Of a DNA stretch of 7,865 bases, positions 1 through 6,472 are shown piece after piece. Origin of the DNA: Deltaproteobacteria bacterium. Its GTDB lineage: Bacteria; Bdellovibrionota_C; UBA2361; OMII01. The position numbers and the translations under genes were made by a program. The notes under the pieces were generated by a model. It did no database searches and had not been told where the DNA came from. It worked only from the letters and a program-made list of their open reading frames with translations. Within the stretch, counting starts at the first letter, position 1. The number at the start of each line of letters is the position of its first letter. The stretch lies in contig JALRCK010000060.1 in NCBI GenBank assembly GCA_023262305.1, positions 1,739-9,603 of the forward strand, in the 5' to 3' direction.

Positions 1-58
1 GACCAACAAGAATCGCCAAGACCGACACGGCCCGGCAATTAAACTGCTCTGTTTTCAT
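1..58 (-). CDS. Partial gene: N-terminus of a probable exported or membrane protein
   Basis: Reading the - strand from an ATG at 58-56 gives 19 uninterrupted codons to the window edge, beginning MKTEQFNCRAVSVLAILVG. A short charged N-terminus followed by a run of hydrophobic residues (about residues 10-19) looks like the start of a signal peptide or a first membrane helix. The upstream - strand sequence (about 59-66) is A-rich with only a weak GAAAAAAG purine stretch as a ribosome site. The gene would be divergent from everything else in the window. Function cannot be told because only the leader is present. A chance short open frame is the main alternative. Confidence 0.4.
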   Translation of the reverse strand, partial: MKTEQFNCRAVSVLAILVG

Positions 59-120
59 CTTTTTTCAATGATTTTAACTGACACGAGGAAAACCTAATTC
101 TCCATAGCAACAGGCTACAG

Positions 121-146
121 AGACCTTTTTTAAAAAACACCGGTCT
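121..146. repeat. Imperfect inverted repeat with T6A6 core
   Basis: AGACC (121-125) is matched by GGTCT (142-146), enclosing TTTTTTAAAAAA (126-137) and CACC. It could fold as a small hairpin or act as a symmetric protein-binding site between the divergent genes. The arms are only five bases and the T6A6 core pairs with itself, so chance in an AT-rich spacer is plausible. Confidence 0.25.
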
Positions 147-167
147 TCCCATATTTGAATGTGCCCC

Positions 168-196
168 TTGAATTATGCTCATGGGGGATCTTTAAA
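168..196 (+). promoter_or_regulatory. Possible sigma70-type promoter
   Basis: TTGAAT (168-173) and TTTAAA (191-196) are separated by exactly 17 bases, and each matches four of six consensus positions. If used, it would give a leader of about 340 bases before the lipoprotein gene at 546. It is a pattern match only. AT-rich intergenic DNA yields such matches by chance. Confidence 0.25.
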
Positions 197-318
197 TTTT
201 CTCCGGTTCAGAGTGGCTACACAAGCGAAGGTTGGTTTTGGGTGCCCTTGTGGTCCTCTACAGCGCCCGCAAGGATGCTTCTGTCACCGACTCTAACTGC
301 CTAATTTGTCACGATAAA

Positions 319-343
319 ATACCGCGCGGTGTGTGATACCGCG
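319..343. repeat. 10-base palindrome plus half-site repeat, possible operator
   Basis: ACCGCGCGGT (321-330) is a perfect palindrome. The 8-mer ATACCGCG occurs at 319-326 and again at 336-343, 17 bases apart, so one half-site is repeated in the same orientation. This kind of arrangement is seen in some repressor sites, but no known operator is recognised and GC-rich palindromes also arise by chance. Confidence 0.2.
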
Positions 344-530
344 TTGGGGATTTTGCAGGGCTGAAACACGCCAGCTGAACTGGTCTAAAAACGCCAGGAT
401 CGCCCCCAGAAGCGCTCCCACGGGTGGAAGCCTTGTTGAGTGGCTGTGGGGCTATGAGCCCCGCGCCGCTATCCTAATGGAGGCGGCTCAGACCTCACGA
501 AATGCCTCTTTCGCCCATTCCAGCCCTCTT

Positions 531-539
531 TGGTATAGT
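531..539 (+). promoter_or_regulatory. Extended -10 promoter, candidate for leaderless transcript
   Basis: TGG followed by TATAGT (534-539) matches an extended -10 element (TGn plus five of six consensus bases). No good -35 hexamer lies 16-18 bases upstream, which is tolerated by extended -10 promoters. A start site about seven bases after the hexamer would fall at about 546, the A of the ATG chosen for the lipoprotein gene. There is no Shine-Dalgarno sequence before that ATG, which supports a leaderless mRNA. Confidence 0.35.
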
Positions 540-545
540 CCCCAG

Positions 546-1637
546 ATGTCCCTCGCCACAGATCGTCGCCATTTTATGCAAACCCTCGCCGTGGTGTCGC
601 TGTGCGGCTTCTCTCTGGGGTGTCGAGAATCGCAAGCGGTGGAGGAGCACTTTAAAGATATCCCCCCCACCTTGCCCCACCTTGAATCGATCCGCGTATA
701 CCCAGTGGCAAACTGTAAGCACGTACTAGTGCATGTTCGGCAATCTCACGAATCGAATCACGATGAAGTTGTGTACCTCGCGCGTGGATCGGTATCGGAA
801 CGCACGGTTGCGTGTCAGAGATCGATTAGAGCCGGGATCGGTGAAGTCCTCGCGAAGCTTCCGTGTCACGCCATATACGTTGAGGGGCTCAAGGGCGACG
901 ATGTGTCCACGATGAGAAATACCGTGAACGGTTTTCGAGATATCATCCGGGAGCAGGAGAAGTTCAAGGCGCGTATCCAGGAAGCAAAGCGACGTTATCA
1001 ATCTCCGGGAACTCGCTCAGATAATGAGTTGCAGAAAATAGCCGCGATCGAACGGGAGGTGATGAGGTTCGATGCGGTTATCGCGCAGACGGTGACGCAA
1101 TTAGATCGGACATCGATCAGCCACAGCACCGCGATTCAGATTGCAGCTGCGCACAACCTCGTTCCCGAAACGCCCAACACCGAGCCGGTCGAGCGCTTTC
1201 TTAAGAAGTTTTCCGCGCCCTACGAACGACTCGAAGAGCTTAACCATCGGGTGCTCGCGATGAGCCAACGGGCAAAAGCGATAGCTGACTCGCACGCTCA
1301 AGACGCCGATCTCCCCACGGTCGTTCTTGAGGAGATGCGTCAGTTGGAGGCGAGGCTTCTTGCGGCGGTCGAAGAGAAGACGAGATTAGTCTCGGAGATT
1401 CAGCGACAGCTCAAGACTGAGCAGGATAACATCTTCTCTCTCAGGGAGGATGCGCTCGTTGCCTTGATAGCGGCGCGTCCCCTAGCGTCGCCTAACCTGG
1501 ATAGCTCCCTCGTCTTGTTTGGAGCTCAACACGATCTCCTTCCAGAGATAAAGGCTCACAATATGAAGCACCCCGAGAATACGATCGCGTTGGTGGTCGT
1601 TACGCCGGTTGGTTTGGGAGAGGTCAGCGCGAAATAA
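546..1637 (+). CDS. Putative Tat-exported lipoprotein, TraB/GumN (Tiki)-like with helical insert
   Basis: The frame is open from a GTG at 333, but I place the start at ATG 546 (363 residues). From there the protein opens with a twin-arginine leader: DRRHFMQ at residues 6-12, a hydrophobic stretch, then SLGC with Cys26 as the likely lipidated residue. The -3 residue is Ser rather than Leu, so the lipobox is imperfect. The N-terminal part has a strand ending RQSH (65-68) and a YVEGL segment (111-115). The C-terminal part has FGAQHD (325-330), a GxxH motif. Two GxxH-like motifs plus an early conserved Glu are the pattern of the TraB/PrgY/GumN/Tiki superfamily, though the first motif here lacks its Gly. 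Residues about 130-300 are charged and helical, probably coiled coil. Enzymatic or binding role is unknown. It stands 139 bases before the acyl-CoA cluster and is probably separately transcribed. That it is a gene is fairly sure; the family is tentative. Confidence 0.7.
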   Translation: MSLATDRRHFMQTLAVVSLCGFSLGCRESQAVEEHFKDIPPTLPHLESIRVYPVANCKHVLVHVRQSHESNHDEVVYLARGSVSERTVACQRSIRAGIGEVLAKLPCHAIYVEGLKGDDVSTMRNTVNGFRDIIREQEKFKARIQEAKRRYQSPGTRSDNELQKIAAIEREVMRFDAVIAQTVTQLDRTSISHSTAIQIAAAHNLVPETPNTEPVERFLKKFSAPYERLEELNHRVLAMSQRAKAIADSHAQDADLPTVVLEEMRQLEARLLAAVEEKTRLVSEIQRQLKTEQDNIFSLREDALVALIAARPLASPNLDSSLVLFGAQHDLLPEIKAHNMKHPENTIALVVVTPVGLGEVSAK

Positions 1638-1682
1638 GCTTCCCCCGGGACCCTTCGCACTCTCATGGCTTGATTTCGGGGC

Positions 1683-1727
1683 GGTTTAAAAACCTATTGA
1701 AAGCCGCACTATGTTGTAGCGGGCTTT
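1683..1727 (+). terminator. Two inverted repeats, weak terminator candidate
   Basis: GGTTT-AA-AAACC (1683-1694) is a short perfect inverted repeat. AAAGCC (1700-1705) pairs with GGCTTT (1722-1727), with two more G-C pairs possible across a one-base bulge. They lie about 45-90 bases after the lipoprotein stop. The second stem is followed by GTGAAAC, not a T-run, so intrinsic termination would be poor. It might instead be part of the leader of the downstream operon. Confidence 0.25.
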
Positions 1728-1776
1728 GTGAAACAGCGATAACCTCTTAGGCATCTAATCTCACACAGGAATTCCT

Positions 1777-2571
1777 ATGGTGACCTTGATGCAAGAGAAT
1801 ACCGTTTTAGTTGAGAGGGATGAGGCCGTTGTCACGCTGACGGTCAATCGCCCGGAGAGTTTAAACGCACTAAATCCCGATGTACTTCAAGGGCTTATCC
1901 TTGAGTTCGGAAAAATCGCCTCAGACTCGTCAATCCGCGGCGTTATAATCACAGGAAGGGGTCCTAAGGCTTTTGTTGCAGGAGCGGACATCCGTTCCAT
2001 GCATGACCTCGGACCCCGACCGTTGGCGGACTACGTTGAGCTCGGCCAGCGGGCGATGCGTTTGATTGAAACGTGTGAGGTTCCTGTGATCGCGGCGGTT
2101 AACGGTTTCGCGCTCGGTGGAGGTCTTGAGCTCGCTTTGGCGTGTGACCTGATCGTGTGCTGCGAGAGCGCGAAGCTCGGTCAGCCTGAGGTAAATCTGG
2201 GAATCATTCCAGGGTTTGGTGGTACGCAGCGCCTAATCCAACGCTGCGGTATCGGCGCAGCGCGCCGACTCTGTTACACGGGTGACCTGATCGGAGCGGA
2301 CGAGGCTCGCATTATCGGTCTCGCCGACAAAGTTGTGCCTGATGCGGAGCACATGGAAGAGGTTAAAAAGATGGCGACCACGATCGCGTCGAAGGCTCCA
2401 CTCGCGGTAAAGGGAGCCAAGAAGGTGATTACCAAGGCGCAGGAGACGGTGCTTCTCTCGGGTCTTCGTCTTGAGGTTGAGGAGTTCCTCCGTTTGTTTG
2501 CGACGCATGATCGTGAAGAGGGGATGACAGCATTCCTTCAGAAGCGACCAGCTAACTTCACAGGACGATAG
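1777..2571 (+). CDS. Enoyl-CoA hydratase (crotonase family)
   Basis: This 264-residue protein has the usual length and full layout of a short-chain enoyl-CoA hydratase, which adds water across the trans-2 double bond of enoyl-CoA (crotonyl-CoA to 3-hydroxybutyryl-CoA) in the cytoplasm. Visible signatures are VAGADI (67-72) and ALGGGLELA (112-120), which supply the oxyanion-hole residues Ala70 and Gly115. Both catalytic glutamates are present: Glu118, and Glu138 in GQPEVNLG, spaced 20 residues apart as in mitochondrial crotonase. The C-terminus (FATHDREEGM, then KRPANF) also matches that subgroup, favouring a true hydratase over an isomerase or decarboxylase relative. The ATG at 1777 has AGGA six bases upstream; an in-frame ATG at 1789 is less well placed. 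It is the first gene of the acyl-CoA cluster, 10 bases before the dehydrogenase gene. The exact chain-length preference cannot be read from sequence. Confidence 0.92.
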   Translation: MVTLMQENTVLVERDEAVVTLTVNRPESLNALNPDVLQGLILEFGKIASDSSIRGVIITGRGPKAFVAGADIRSMHDLGPRPLADYVELGQRAMRLIETCEVPVIAAVNGFALGGGLELALACDLIVCCESAKLGQPEVNLGIIPGFGGTQRLIQRCGIGAARRLCYTGDLIGADEARIIGLADKVVPDAEHMEEVKKMATTIASKAPLAVKGAKKVITKAQETVLLSGLRLEVEEFLRLFATHDREEGMTAFLQKRPANFTGR

Positions 2572-2581
2572 AGGGGATCGT

Positions 2582-3742
2582 ATGGTGTGGCGTGATAGTT
2601 TTCCGTTTGAGATCTCTGAAGAGGAGAACTTCGCGTGTGACACGGCGCACGCCTTTGCTGAGAAAGATGTCGCGCCACTCGCAGCGAAGATCGATCGAGA
2701 GCATTACTTTCCAAAAGAGCTGATCCCAAAGATGGGAGAACTCGGTTTGATGGGCTCTATCATCCCCCCGGAATATGGTGGATCTGGGCTCTCAACGCTT
2801 GCCTACGCGCTCATCATCGAAGAACTCTCAGCTGCGTGCGCTTCAACCGGAATCATCGTGAGCGCTCACACATCTCTGTGCGTCACGCCGATCATCGATT
2901 ACGGCTCAGAGGAGCAGAAGAAGAATTTCCTTCCCCGTCTCGCTTCAGGACAGGCGCTCGGATGTTTCGCACTCTCAGAGCCGAGCACCGGGAGTGACGC
3001 TGCAGCGATAACCACCACCTATCGTCAAGAGGGTGATGAGTACGTTCTCAACGGCACCAAAAACTGGATCACGAACGCGCCAGAGGCCGGAGTTTGTGTG
3101 GTGTTCGCGACCCGAGATACCTCAAAGGGGAACAAAGCGATCTCAGCGTTCGTTCACGACATGAAGCTCAAAGGGATTTCTCTCGGCAAGCATGAGGACA
3201 AGATGGGGATCCGTGGATCGCCGACCTCAAGTATCACCTACGATAACGTACGGCTCCCTAAGGGATCGATGCTCTATGAGGAGAATCGCGGGTTCCTCGT
3301 CGCAATGACTACCTTAAATGGTGGGCGCATCGGTGTGGCTTCGCAGGCAGTTGGTATCGCTCGCTCGGCGATGGATGATGCACTCAAGTACGCGCAAGAG
3401 CGTAAAGCGTTCGGCAAGCAGATCTGTGAGCACCAATCGATTCAGAACTACTTCGCTGACATGGTATGTCGTATCGACAGCGCGAGGTACCTCACGTTGG
3501 CGGCCGCAAAGCGAAAAGATCAGAAGAAGAGCTACGTACGGCAAGCGGCCATGGCGAAGCTCTCTGCCTCAGAGACCGCGATGTTCTGCGCTGTGAAGGG
3601 CATCCAGATTCACGGTGGCTACGGATATGTGACCGATTATCCTGCTGAGCGTCACCTCCGGGACGCAAAGATTACTGAGATTTACGAGGGCACCAGCGAA
3701 ATCCAGCGGATCTTGATAGCCACGCAGCTCTTAAAGGAGTAG
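2582..3742 (+). CDS. Short-chain (butyryl-CoA type) acyl-CoA dehydrogenase
   Basis: This 386-residue FAD enzyme oxidises an acyl-CoA to the trans-2-enoyl-CoA and passes electrons to electron-transfer flavoprotein. It shows the all-helical N-terminal domain, the flavin/substrate motifs [13 protein letters not shown] (residues about 133-145) and [11 protein letters not shown], the [10 protein letters not shown] segment, [13 protein letters not shown], and [21 protein letters not shown] near the end. The catalytic base is Glu369 in [11 protein letters not shown], the position used by short- and medium-chain dehydrogenases. The GIRGS and GRIGxASQAxGIA segments resemble short-chain (butyryl-CoA) dehydrogenases most, but isobutyryl-CoA or 2-methyl-branched enzymes share the same catalytic position. 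The ATG at 2582 follows a strong GAGGGG ribosome site, 10 bases after the hydratase stop, so the two are co-transcribed. Its product is the substrate of the upstream hydratase. Confidence 0.92.
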   Translation: MVWRDSFPFEISEEENFACDTAHAFAEKDVAPLAAKIDREHYFPKELIPKMGELGLMGSIIPPEYGGSGLSTLAYALIIEELSAACASTGIIVSAHTSLCVTPIIDYGSEEQKKNFLPRLASGQALGCFALSEPSTGSDAAAITTTYRQEGDEYVLNGTKNWITNAPEAGVCVVFATRDTSKGNKAISAFVHDMKLKGISLGKHEDKMGIRGSPTSSITYDNVRLPKGSMLYEENRGFLVAMTTLNGGRIGVASQAVGIARSAMDDALKYAQERKAFGKQICEHQSIQNYFADMVCRIDSARYLTLAAAKRKDQKKSYVRQAAMAKLSASETAMFCAVKGIQIHGGYGYVTDYPAERHLRDAKITEIYEGTSEIQRILIATQLLKE

Positions 3743-3756
3743 TTTTTGCGGTAGTT

Positions 3757-5430
3757 ATGAGCAAGAAATCCTCCCCGACCTCGTTCTCAAAAAGCGCTTC
3801 TTACGAAGAGTGGCGCAAGCAACGCTACGCGGCGCAAAAGGAGCGACGAGCGAAGTATGAGTCGCTCAGTTTTCGTCAGCAGCCCGATCTTGTTACCCCT
3901 TCAAATGGTGGTGCAGTAAACTACGACGCCGACCTCGGTTACCCGGGGGAGTACCCGTTCACTCGTGGTGTTCAGCCGACGATGTACCGTGGGCGCCTCT
4001 GGACGATGCGCCAGTTCGCTGGCTTCGGAAGCCCAGAGGATACCAACAAGAGGTTTAAGTATCTCTTGGAGCATGGACAGACTGGCCTCTCAACAGCCTT
4101 CGATATGCCGTGCTTAATGGGATACGACCCCGATCACCCTCGTTCGCTCGGAGAGGTGGGGCGGGAAGGAGTGAGTGTCTCTACCATCCAGGATATGGAG
4201 ACCCTCTTCGAGGGGATCGAGCAGGACAAGATCACAACCTCCATGACGATTAACTGCACTGCGACGGTTGCGTTCGCTTTCTACTTCGCTGTTGCTCGTC
4301 GGCGTGGCGTATCGTTCGACAAGGTCGGCGGCACGATACAGAACGACATGCTTAAGGAGTTCATCGCCCAGAAGGAGTGGATCTCGCCCCCGAAGCCCTC
4401 GGTGAAGCTGGTGTGTGATGTGATCGAGTTCTGCGCCTCGTCGGCGCCTAAGTTTAATCCTGTGAGCATTAGCGGGTATCACATCCGAGAAGCTGGCGCG
4501 ACAGCGGTGCAGGAGCTCGCTTTCACTATCGCTGATGGCTTGGCCTACGTTGATCACTGTCTTGGAAGGGGCATGGCGATCGATAGCTTCGCGCCGCAAC
4601 TCTCGTTCTTCTTCGATGTGCACAACGATTTCTTTGAGGAGATAGCGAAGTTCCGGGCTGGCCGCAGGATGTGGGCGCGCCTGATGCGTGAACGGTACGG
4701 TGCTAAGTTGGACGCATCCTGCAAGCTTCGCACGCACGCTCAGACGGCGGGCGTTAGCTTAACGGCGCAGCAACCTGTGAATAACGTGGCGCGTGTCGCG
4801 ATGCAGGCGCTCGCGGCGGTGTTGGGAGGAGTGCAGTCCCTTCATACAAACAGCATGGATGAGACCCTCTCGCTTCCAACTGAAGATGCGGTGCGGGTGG
4901 CGCTTAGAACCCAACAGATTATCGCCGAGGAGAGTGGCGTTACAAATACGATCGATCCACTCGGCGGCTCGTACTTTATTGAGCGCCTCACAACCGAGAT
5001 CGAGAACGAGGCGATGGAGTACATCAAGCAGATCGACGCTTTGGGCGGGATGTTACGGGCGGTTGAAGAGGGATTCCCTCAGAAAGAGATCTCCGAGTCC
5101 GCGTACCAGTTTCAGCTCGAAGTCGATGCTCAGGAACAGGTCATAGTCGGGGTGAACAAGTTCCAAGAGGGTGGGGAGCAAGAGATTCCCACCTTGAAGA
5201 TCGACCTGGGTCCAGAGAAGATCCAGGTTGAGAAGATGAAGGCCTTCCGGGCTAGCCGCAATGAGGCGAAGTGGAAGAAGGCGATGTCCGAGATCGAGCG
5301 CGCCTGCGTCGAGAACAGAAATGTTGTGCCGGTGCTCATCGATGCGGTCGATGTGGGGGTGACCCTCGGAGAGGTTTCGGATATCTATCGTAAGGTGTTC
5401 GGCACATATTCAGACCCAGGGATGTTATGA
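3757..5430 (+). CDS. icmA: B12-dependent acyl-CoA mutase large subunit, isobutyryl-CoA mutase-type (methylmalonyl-CoA mutase family)
   Basis: This 557-residue catalytic subunit has the substrate-binding TIM barrel of the methylmalonyl-CoA mutase family and no cobalamin domain, which is supplied by the next gene. Family landmarks are [11 protein letters not shown] (62-72), RQFAGFG (85-91), [11 protein letters not shown] (192-202), [12 protein letters not shown] (237-248, catalytic His242), [17 protein letters not shown] and [10 protein letters not shown] (360-369). Known specificity positions in the family are Tyr89/Arg207 in propionibacterial methylmalonyl-CoA mutase and Phe/Gln in isobutyryl-CoA mutase. 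The aligned residues here are Phe87 and Gln205, with the same 118- and 37-residue spacings to each other and to the catalytic His. Ala114 occupies the Asp site typical of 2-hydroxyisobutyryl-CoA mutase. The predicted reaction is isobutyryl-CoA to n-butyryl-CoA. Cys119 replaces the usual Thr of the FDMPT motif. The start at 3757 is 14 bases after the dehydrogenase and has only a weak ribosome site. Family assignment is very secure; substrate is inferred. Confidence 0.9.
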   Translation: MSKKSSPTSFSKSASYEEWRKQRYAAQKERRAKYESLSFRQQPDLVTPSNGGAVNYDADLGYPGEYPFTRGVQPTMYRGRLWTMRQFAGFGSPEDTNKRFKYLLEHGQTGLSTAFDMPCLMGYDPDHPRSLGEVGREGVSVSTIQDMETLFEGIEQDKITTSMTINCTATVAFAFYFAVARRRGVSFDKVGGTIQNDMLKEFIAQKEWISPPKPSVKLVCDVIEFCASSAPKFNPVSISGYHIREAGATAVQELAFTIADGLAYVDHCLGRGMAIDSFAPQLSFFFDVHNDFFEEIAKFRAGRRMWARLMRERYGAKLDASCKLRTHAQTAGVSLTAQQPVNNVARVAMQALAAVLGGVQSLHTNSMDETLSLPTEDAVRVALRTQQIIAEESGVTNTIDPLGGSYFIERLTTEIENEAMEYIKQIDALGGMLRAVEEGFPQKEISESAYQFQLEVDAQEQVIVGVNKFQEGGEQEIPTLKIDLGPEKIQVEKMKAFRASRNEAKWKKAMSEIERACVENRNVVPVLIDAVDVGVTLGEVSDIYRKVFGTYSDPGML

Positions 5431-5834
5431 CAGCACAGACACGACCTATACGAATCCTGATAGCGAAGGCTGGGCTCGACGGGCACGACCGTGGAGCCAA
5501 GGTCATAGCGAGAGCGCTGCGGGACGCCGGGTTTGAGGTGATCTACACCGGACTGCACCAGACCACAGAGAATATAGTTCGCGCCGCCATCCAAGAGGAC
5601 GTCGACTGCATCGGCTTAAGCATCCTCTCGGGCGCACATATGACCCTCTTTCCAGAACTCCTCAGCAAGCTCGCCGCGGAGGGCGCCTCGGATATCGTTG
5701 TGTTCGGTGGAGGTATCGTACCGAAAGATGATATCGTAGAGCTAAAAAAACTGGGCATCAAAGAGATCTTTATCCCAGGAACCCACACGCAGGATGTGGT
5801 TTCATGGATTAAGACTAACGTCCCGGTTGATTAG
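5427..5834 (+). CDS. icmB: B12-binding small subunit of the acyl-CoA mutase
   Basis: This 135-residue protein is a complete stand-alone cobalamin-binding domain. It shows the base-off/His-on motif [11 protein letters not shown] (16-26), where His20 is the lower axial ligand to cobalt. It then has LSILSGAH (64-71) and FGGGIVP (93-99), which cradle the nucleotide tail. Length and motifs match the small subunits of two-component isobutyryl-CoA, 2-hydroxyisobutyryl-CoA and archaeal-type methylmalonyl-CoA mutases, which cannot be told apart on this subunit alone. The ATG overlaps the large-subunit stop in an ATGA arrangement, so translation is likely coupled, giving balanced subunit amounts. The name follows the large-subunit residues. 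Confidence 0.92.
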   Translation: MTAQTRPIRILIAKAGLDGHDRGAKVIARALRDAGFEVIYTGLHQTTENIVRAAIQEDVDCIGLSILSGAHMTLFPELLSKLAAEGASDIVVFGGGIVPKDDIVELKKLGIKEIFIPGTHTQDVVSWIKTNVPVD

Positions 5835-5854
5835 CGCGCTTTTGTGCTTCACCC

Positions 5855-6409
5855 ATGAGCAAAGCATTTACCCGAGATGGCGATGAGAACAACACCGAGG
5901 TTGATACCGAGGTAGATGCCTCAGTGCCGGGCGGTAAGAACTACATAACTCCCGCAGGCGCGGAGCGCTTACGCGCGGAGCTTAAAAAACTACGCTACGA
6001 AGAGCGTCCCGAGGTTACTAAGGTCGTCTCTTGGGCAGCTGGTAACGGTGATCGCTCGGAGAACGGTGACTACCTCTACGGAAAGAAACGCCTCCGCGAG
6101 ATCGACAAACGGATGCGATTTTTGGCGAAGCGGCTTGAGGCTGCGGAGGTTGTCGATCCACTCGCCATACAAGTTGAGTATGTGCAGTTTGGCGCGACGG
6201 TAACCCTCCGGCTCGAGGACGATACAGAGAAGACCTACTCGATCGTTGGAGTTGATGAGGTTGATGTGAACAAGGGGCGTATTAGCTGGATGTCGCCACT
6301 GGCTCGAGCGTTGCTCAAGGCGAAAGCAGGGGACTATGTGACCTTTCACTCTCCGAAGGGAGAGCAAGAGGTGGAGGTTCTCGCGGTGGTGTATCGAGAG
6401 CTTCCGTAG
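5855..6409 (+). CDS. greB: Transcription elongation factor GreB
   Basis: GreB binds the secondary channel of RNA polymerase and stimulates cleavage of backtracked RNA so stalled complexes resume. The N-terminal coiled coil contains KNYITPAG (28-35), RPEVTKVVSW and the tip GDRSENGDYLYGKKRLREID (65-84). Asp66 and Glu69 in DRSEN are the acidic residues that help hold the catalytic magnesium. GKKRLREID is the GreB rather than GreA version of this loop. The C-terminal FKBP-like domain follows, with SPLARALLKAKAGD. At 184 residues it is longer than the roughly 158-residue E. coli protein because of an acidic, low-complexity N-terminal segment (residues about 8-26), common in other GreB proteins that begin MSKAFTR. 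The start follows the mutase small subunit by 20 bases and has no evident Shine-Dalgarno sequence, so it may rely on read-through ribosomes. Confidence 0.93.
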   Translation: MSKAFTRDGDENNTEVDTEVDASVPGGKNYITPAGAERLRAELKKLRYEERPEVTKVVSWAAGNGDRSENGDYLYGKKRLREIDKRMRFLAKRLEAAEVVDPLAIQVEYVQFGATVTLRLEDDTEKTYSIVGVDEVDVNKGRISWMSPLARALLKAKAGDYVTFHSPKGEQEVEVLAVVYRELP

Positions 6410-6433
6410 GCCTGTGTGAATGTGTAGGAAATC

Positions 6434-6456
6434 AGTGAGAGTCGATACGCCTCACT
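6434..6456 (+). repeat. Short stem-loop in the greB-hydrolase spacer
   Basis: AGTGAG (6434-6439) pairs with CTCACT (6451-6456) around an 11-base loop. It lies between the greB stop and the strong ribosome site of the next gene. No T-run follows, so it is not a standard terminator. It may be an RNA-processing or stability hairpin, or chance. Confidence 0.3.
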
Positions 6457-6461
6457 ATTCA

Positions 6462-6468
6462 AGAGGAG
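6462..6468 (+). promoter_or_regulatory. Strong ribosome binding site for the hydrolase gene
   Basis: AGAGGAG ends four bases before ATG 6473. It is the best ribosome site in the window and fixes that start. Confidence 0.7.
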
Positions 6469-6472
6469 TTTT

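Larger units (their letters stand above)
59..545. other. Intergenic region between divergent genes
   Basis: This stretch of nearly 490 bases has no convincing gene. Short + frames in it (for example at 69 and 175) end within a few codons. The open frame that runs from a GTG at 333 into the next gene encodes 71 residues with no recognisable character and is judged not translated. The left half is AT-rich and holds promoter-like hexamers and an inverted repeat, as expected between divergent genes. The right half is more GC-rich and holds a 10-base palindrome and an extended -10 element next to the downstream start. No tRNA or structured RNA was recognised. Confidence 0.6.

Noticed and set aside
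333..545. N-terminal extension of the lipoprotein frame from GTG 333
   Set aside because: The 71 extra residues look non-coding, no ribosome site precedes the GTG, and the extension would bury the twin-arginine leader that starts at ATG 546.
1761..1776. TCACACAGGAATTC before the hydratase resembles a lac-vector translation leader
   Set aside because: Only the common AGGA ribosome site and flanking bases agree, and the surrounding sequence is native and continuous with the genes, so no vector origin is implied.
2233..2643. 136-codon open frame on the - strand
   Set aside because: It is antisense to the hydratase end and dehydrogenase start and shows no family features.
3747..3757. TGCGGTAGTTA shared with 7378-7388
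   Set aside because: An 11-base match between two short spacers, with no further similarity around it, is probably chance.
4114..4737. 207-codon open frame on the - strand
   Set aside because: It lies wholly inside the mutase large-subunit gene, whose motifs are conserved throughout. The antisense product is His/Arg-rich and of no recognisable family.
5990..6367. 125-codon open frame on the - strand
   Set aside because: It is antisense to greB, which is securely identified.
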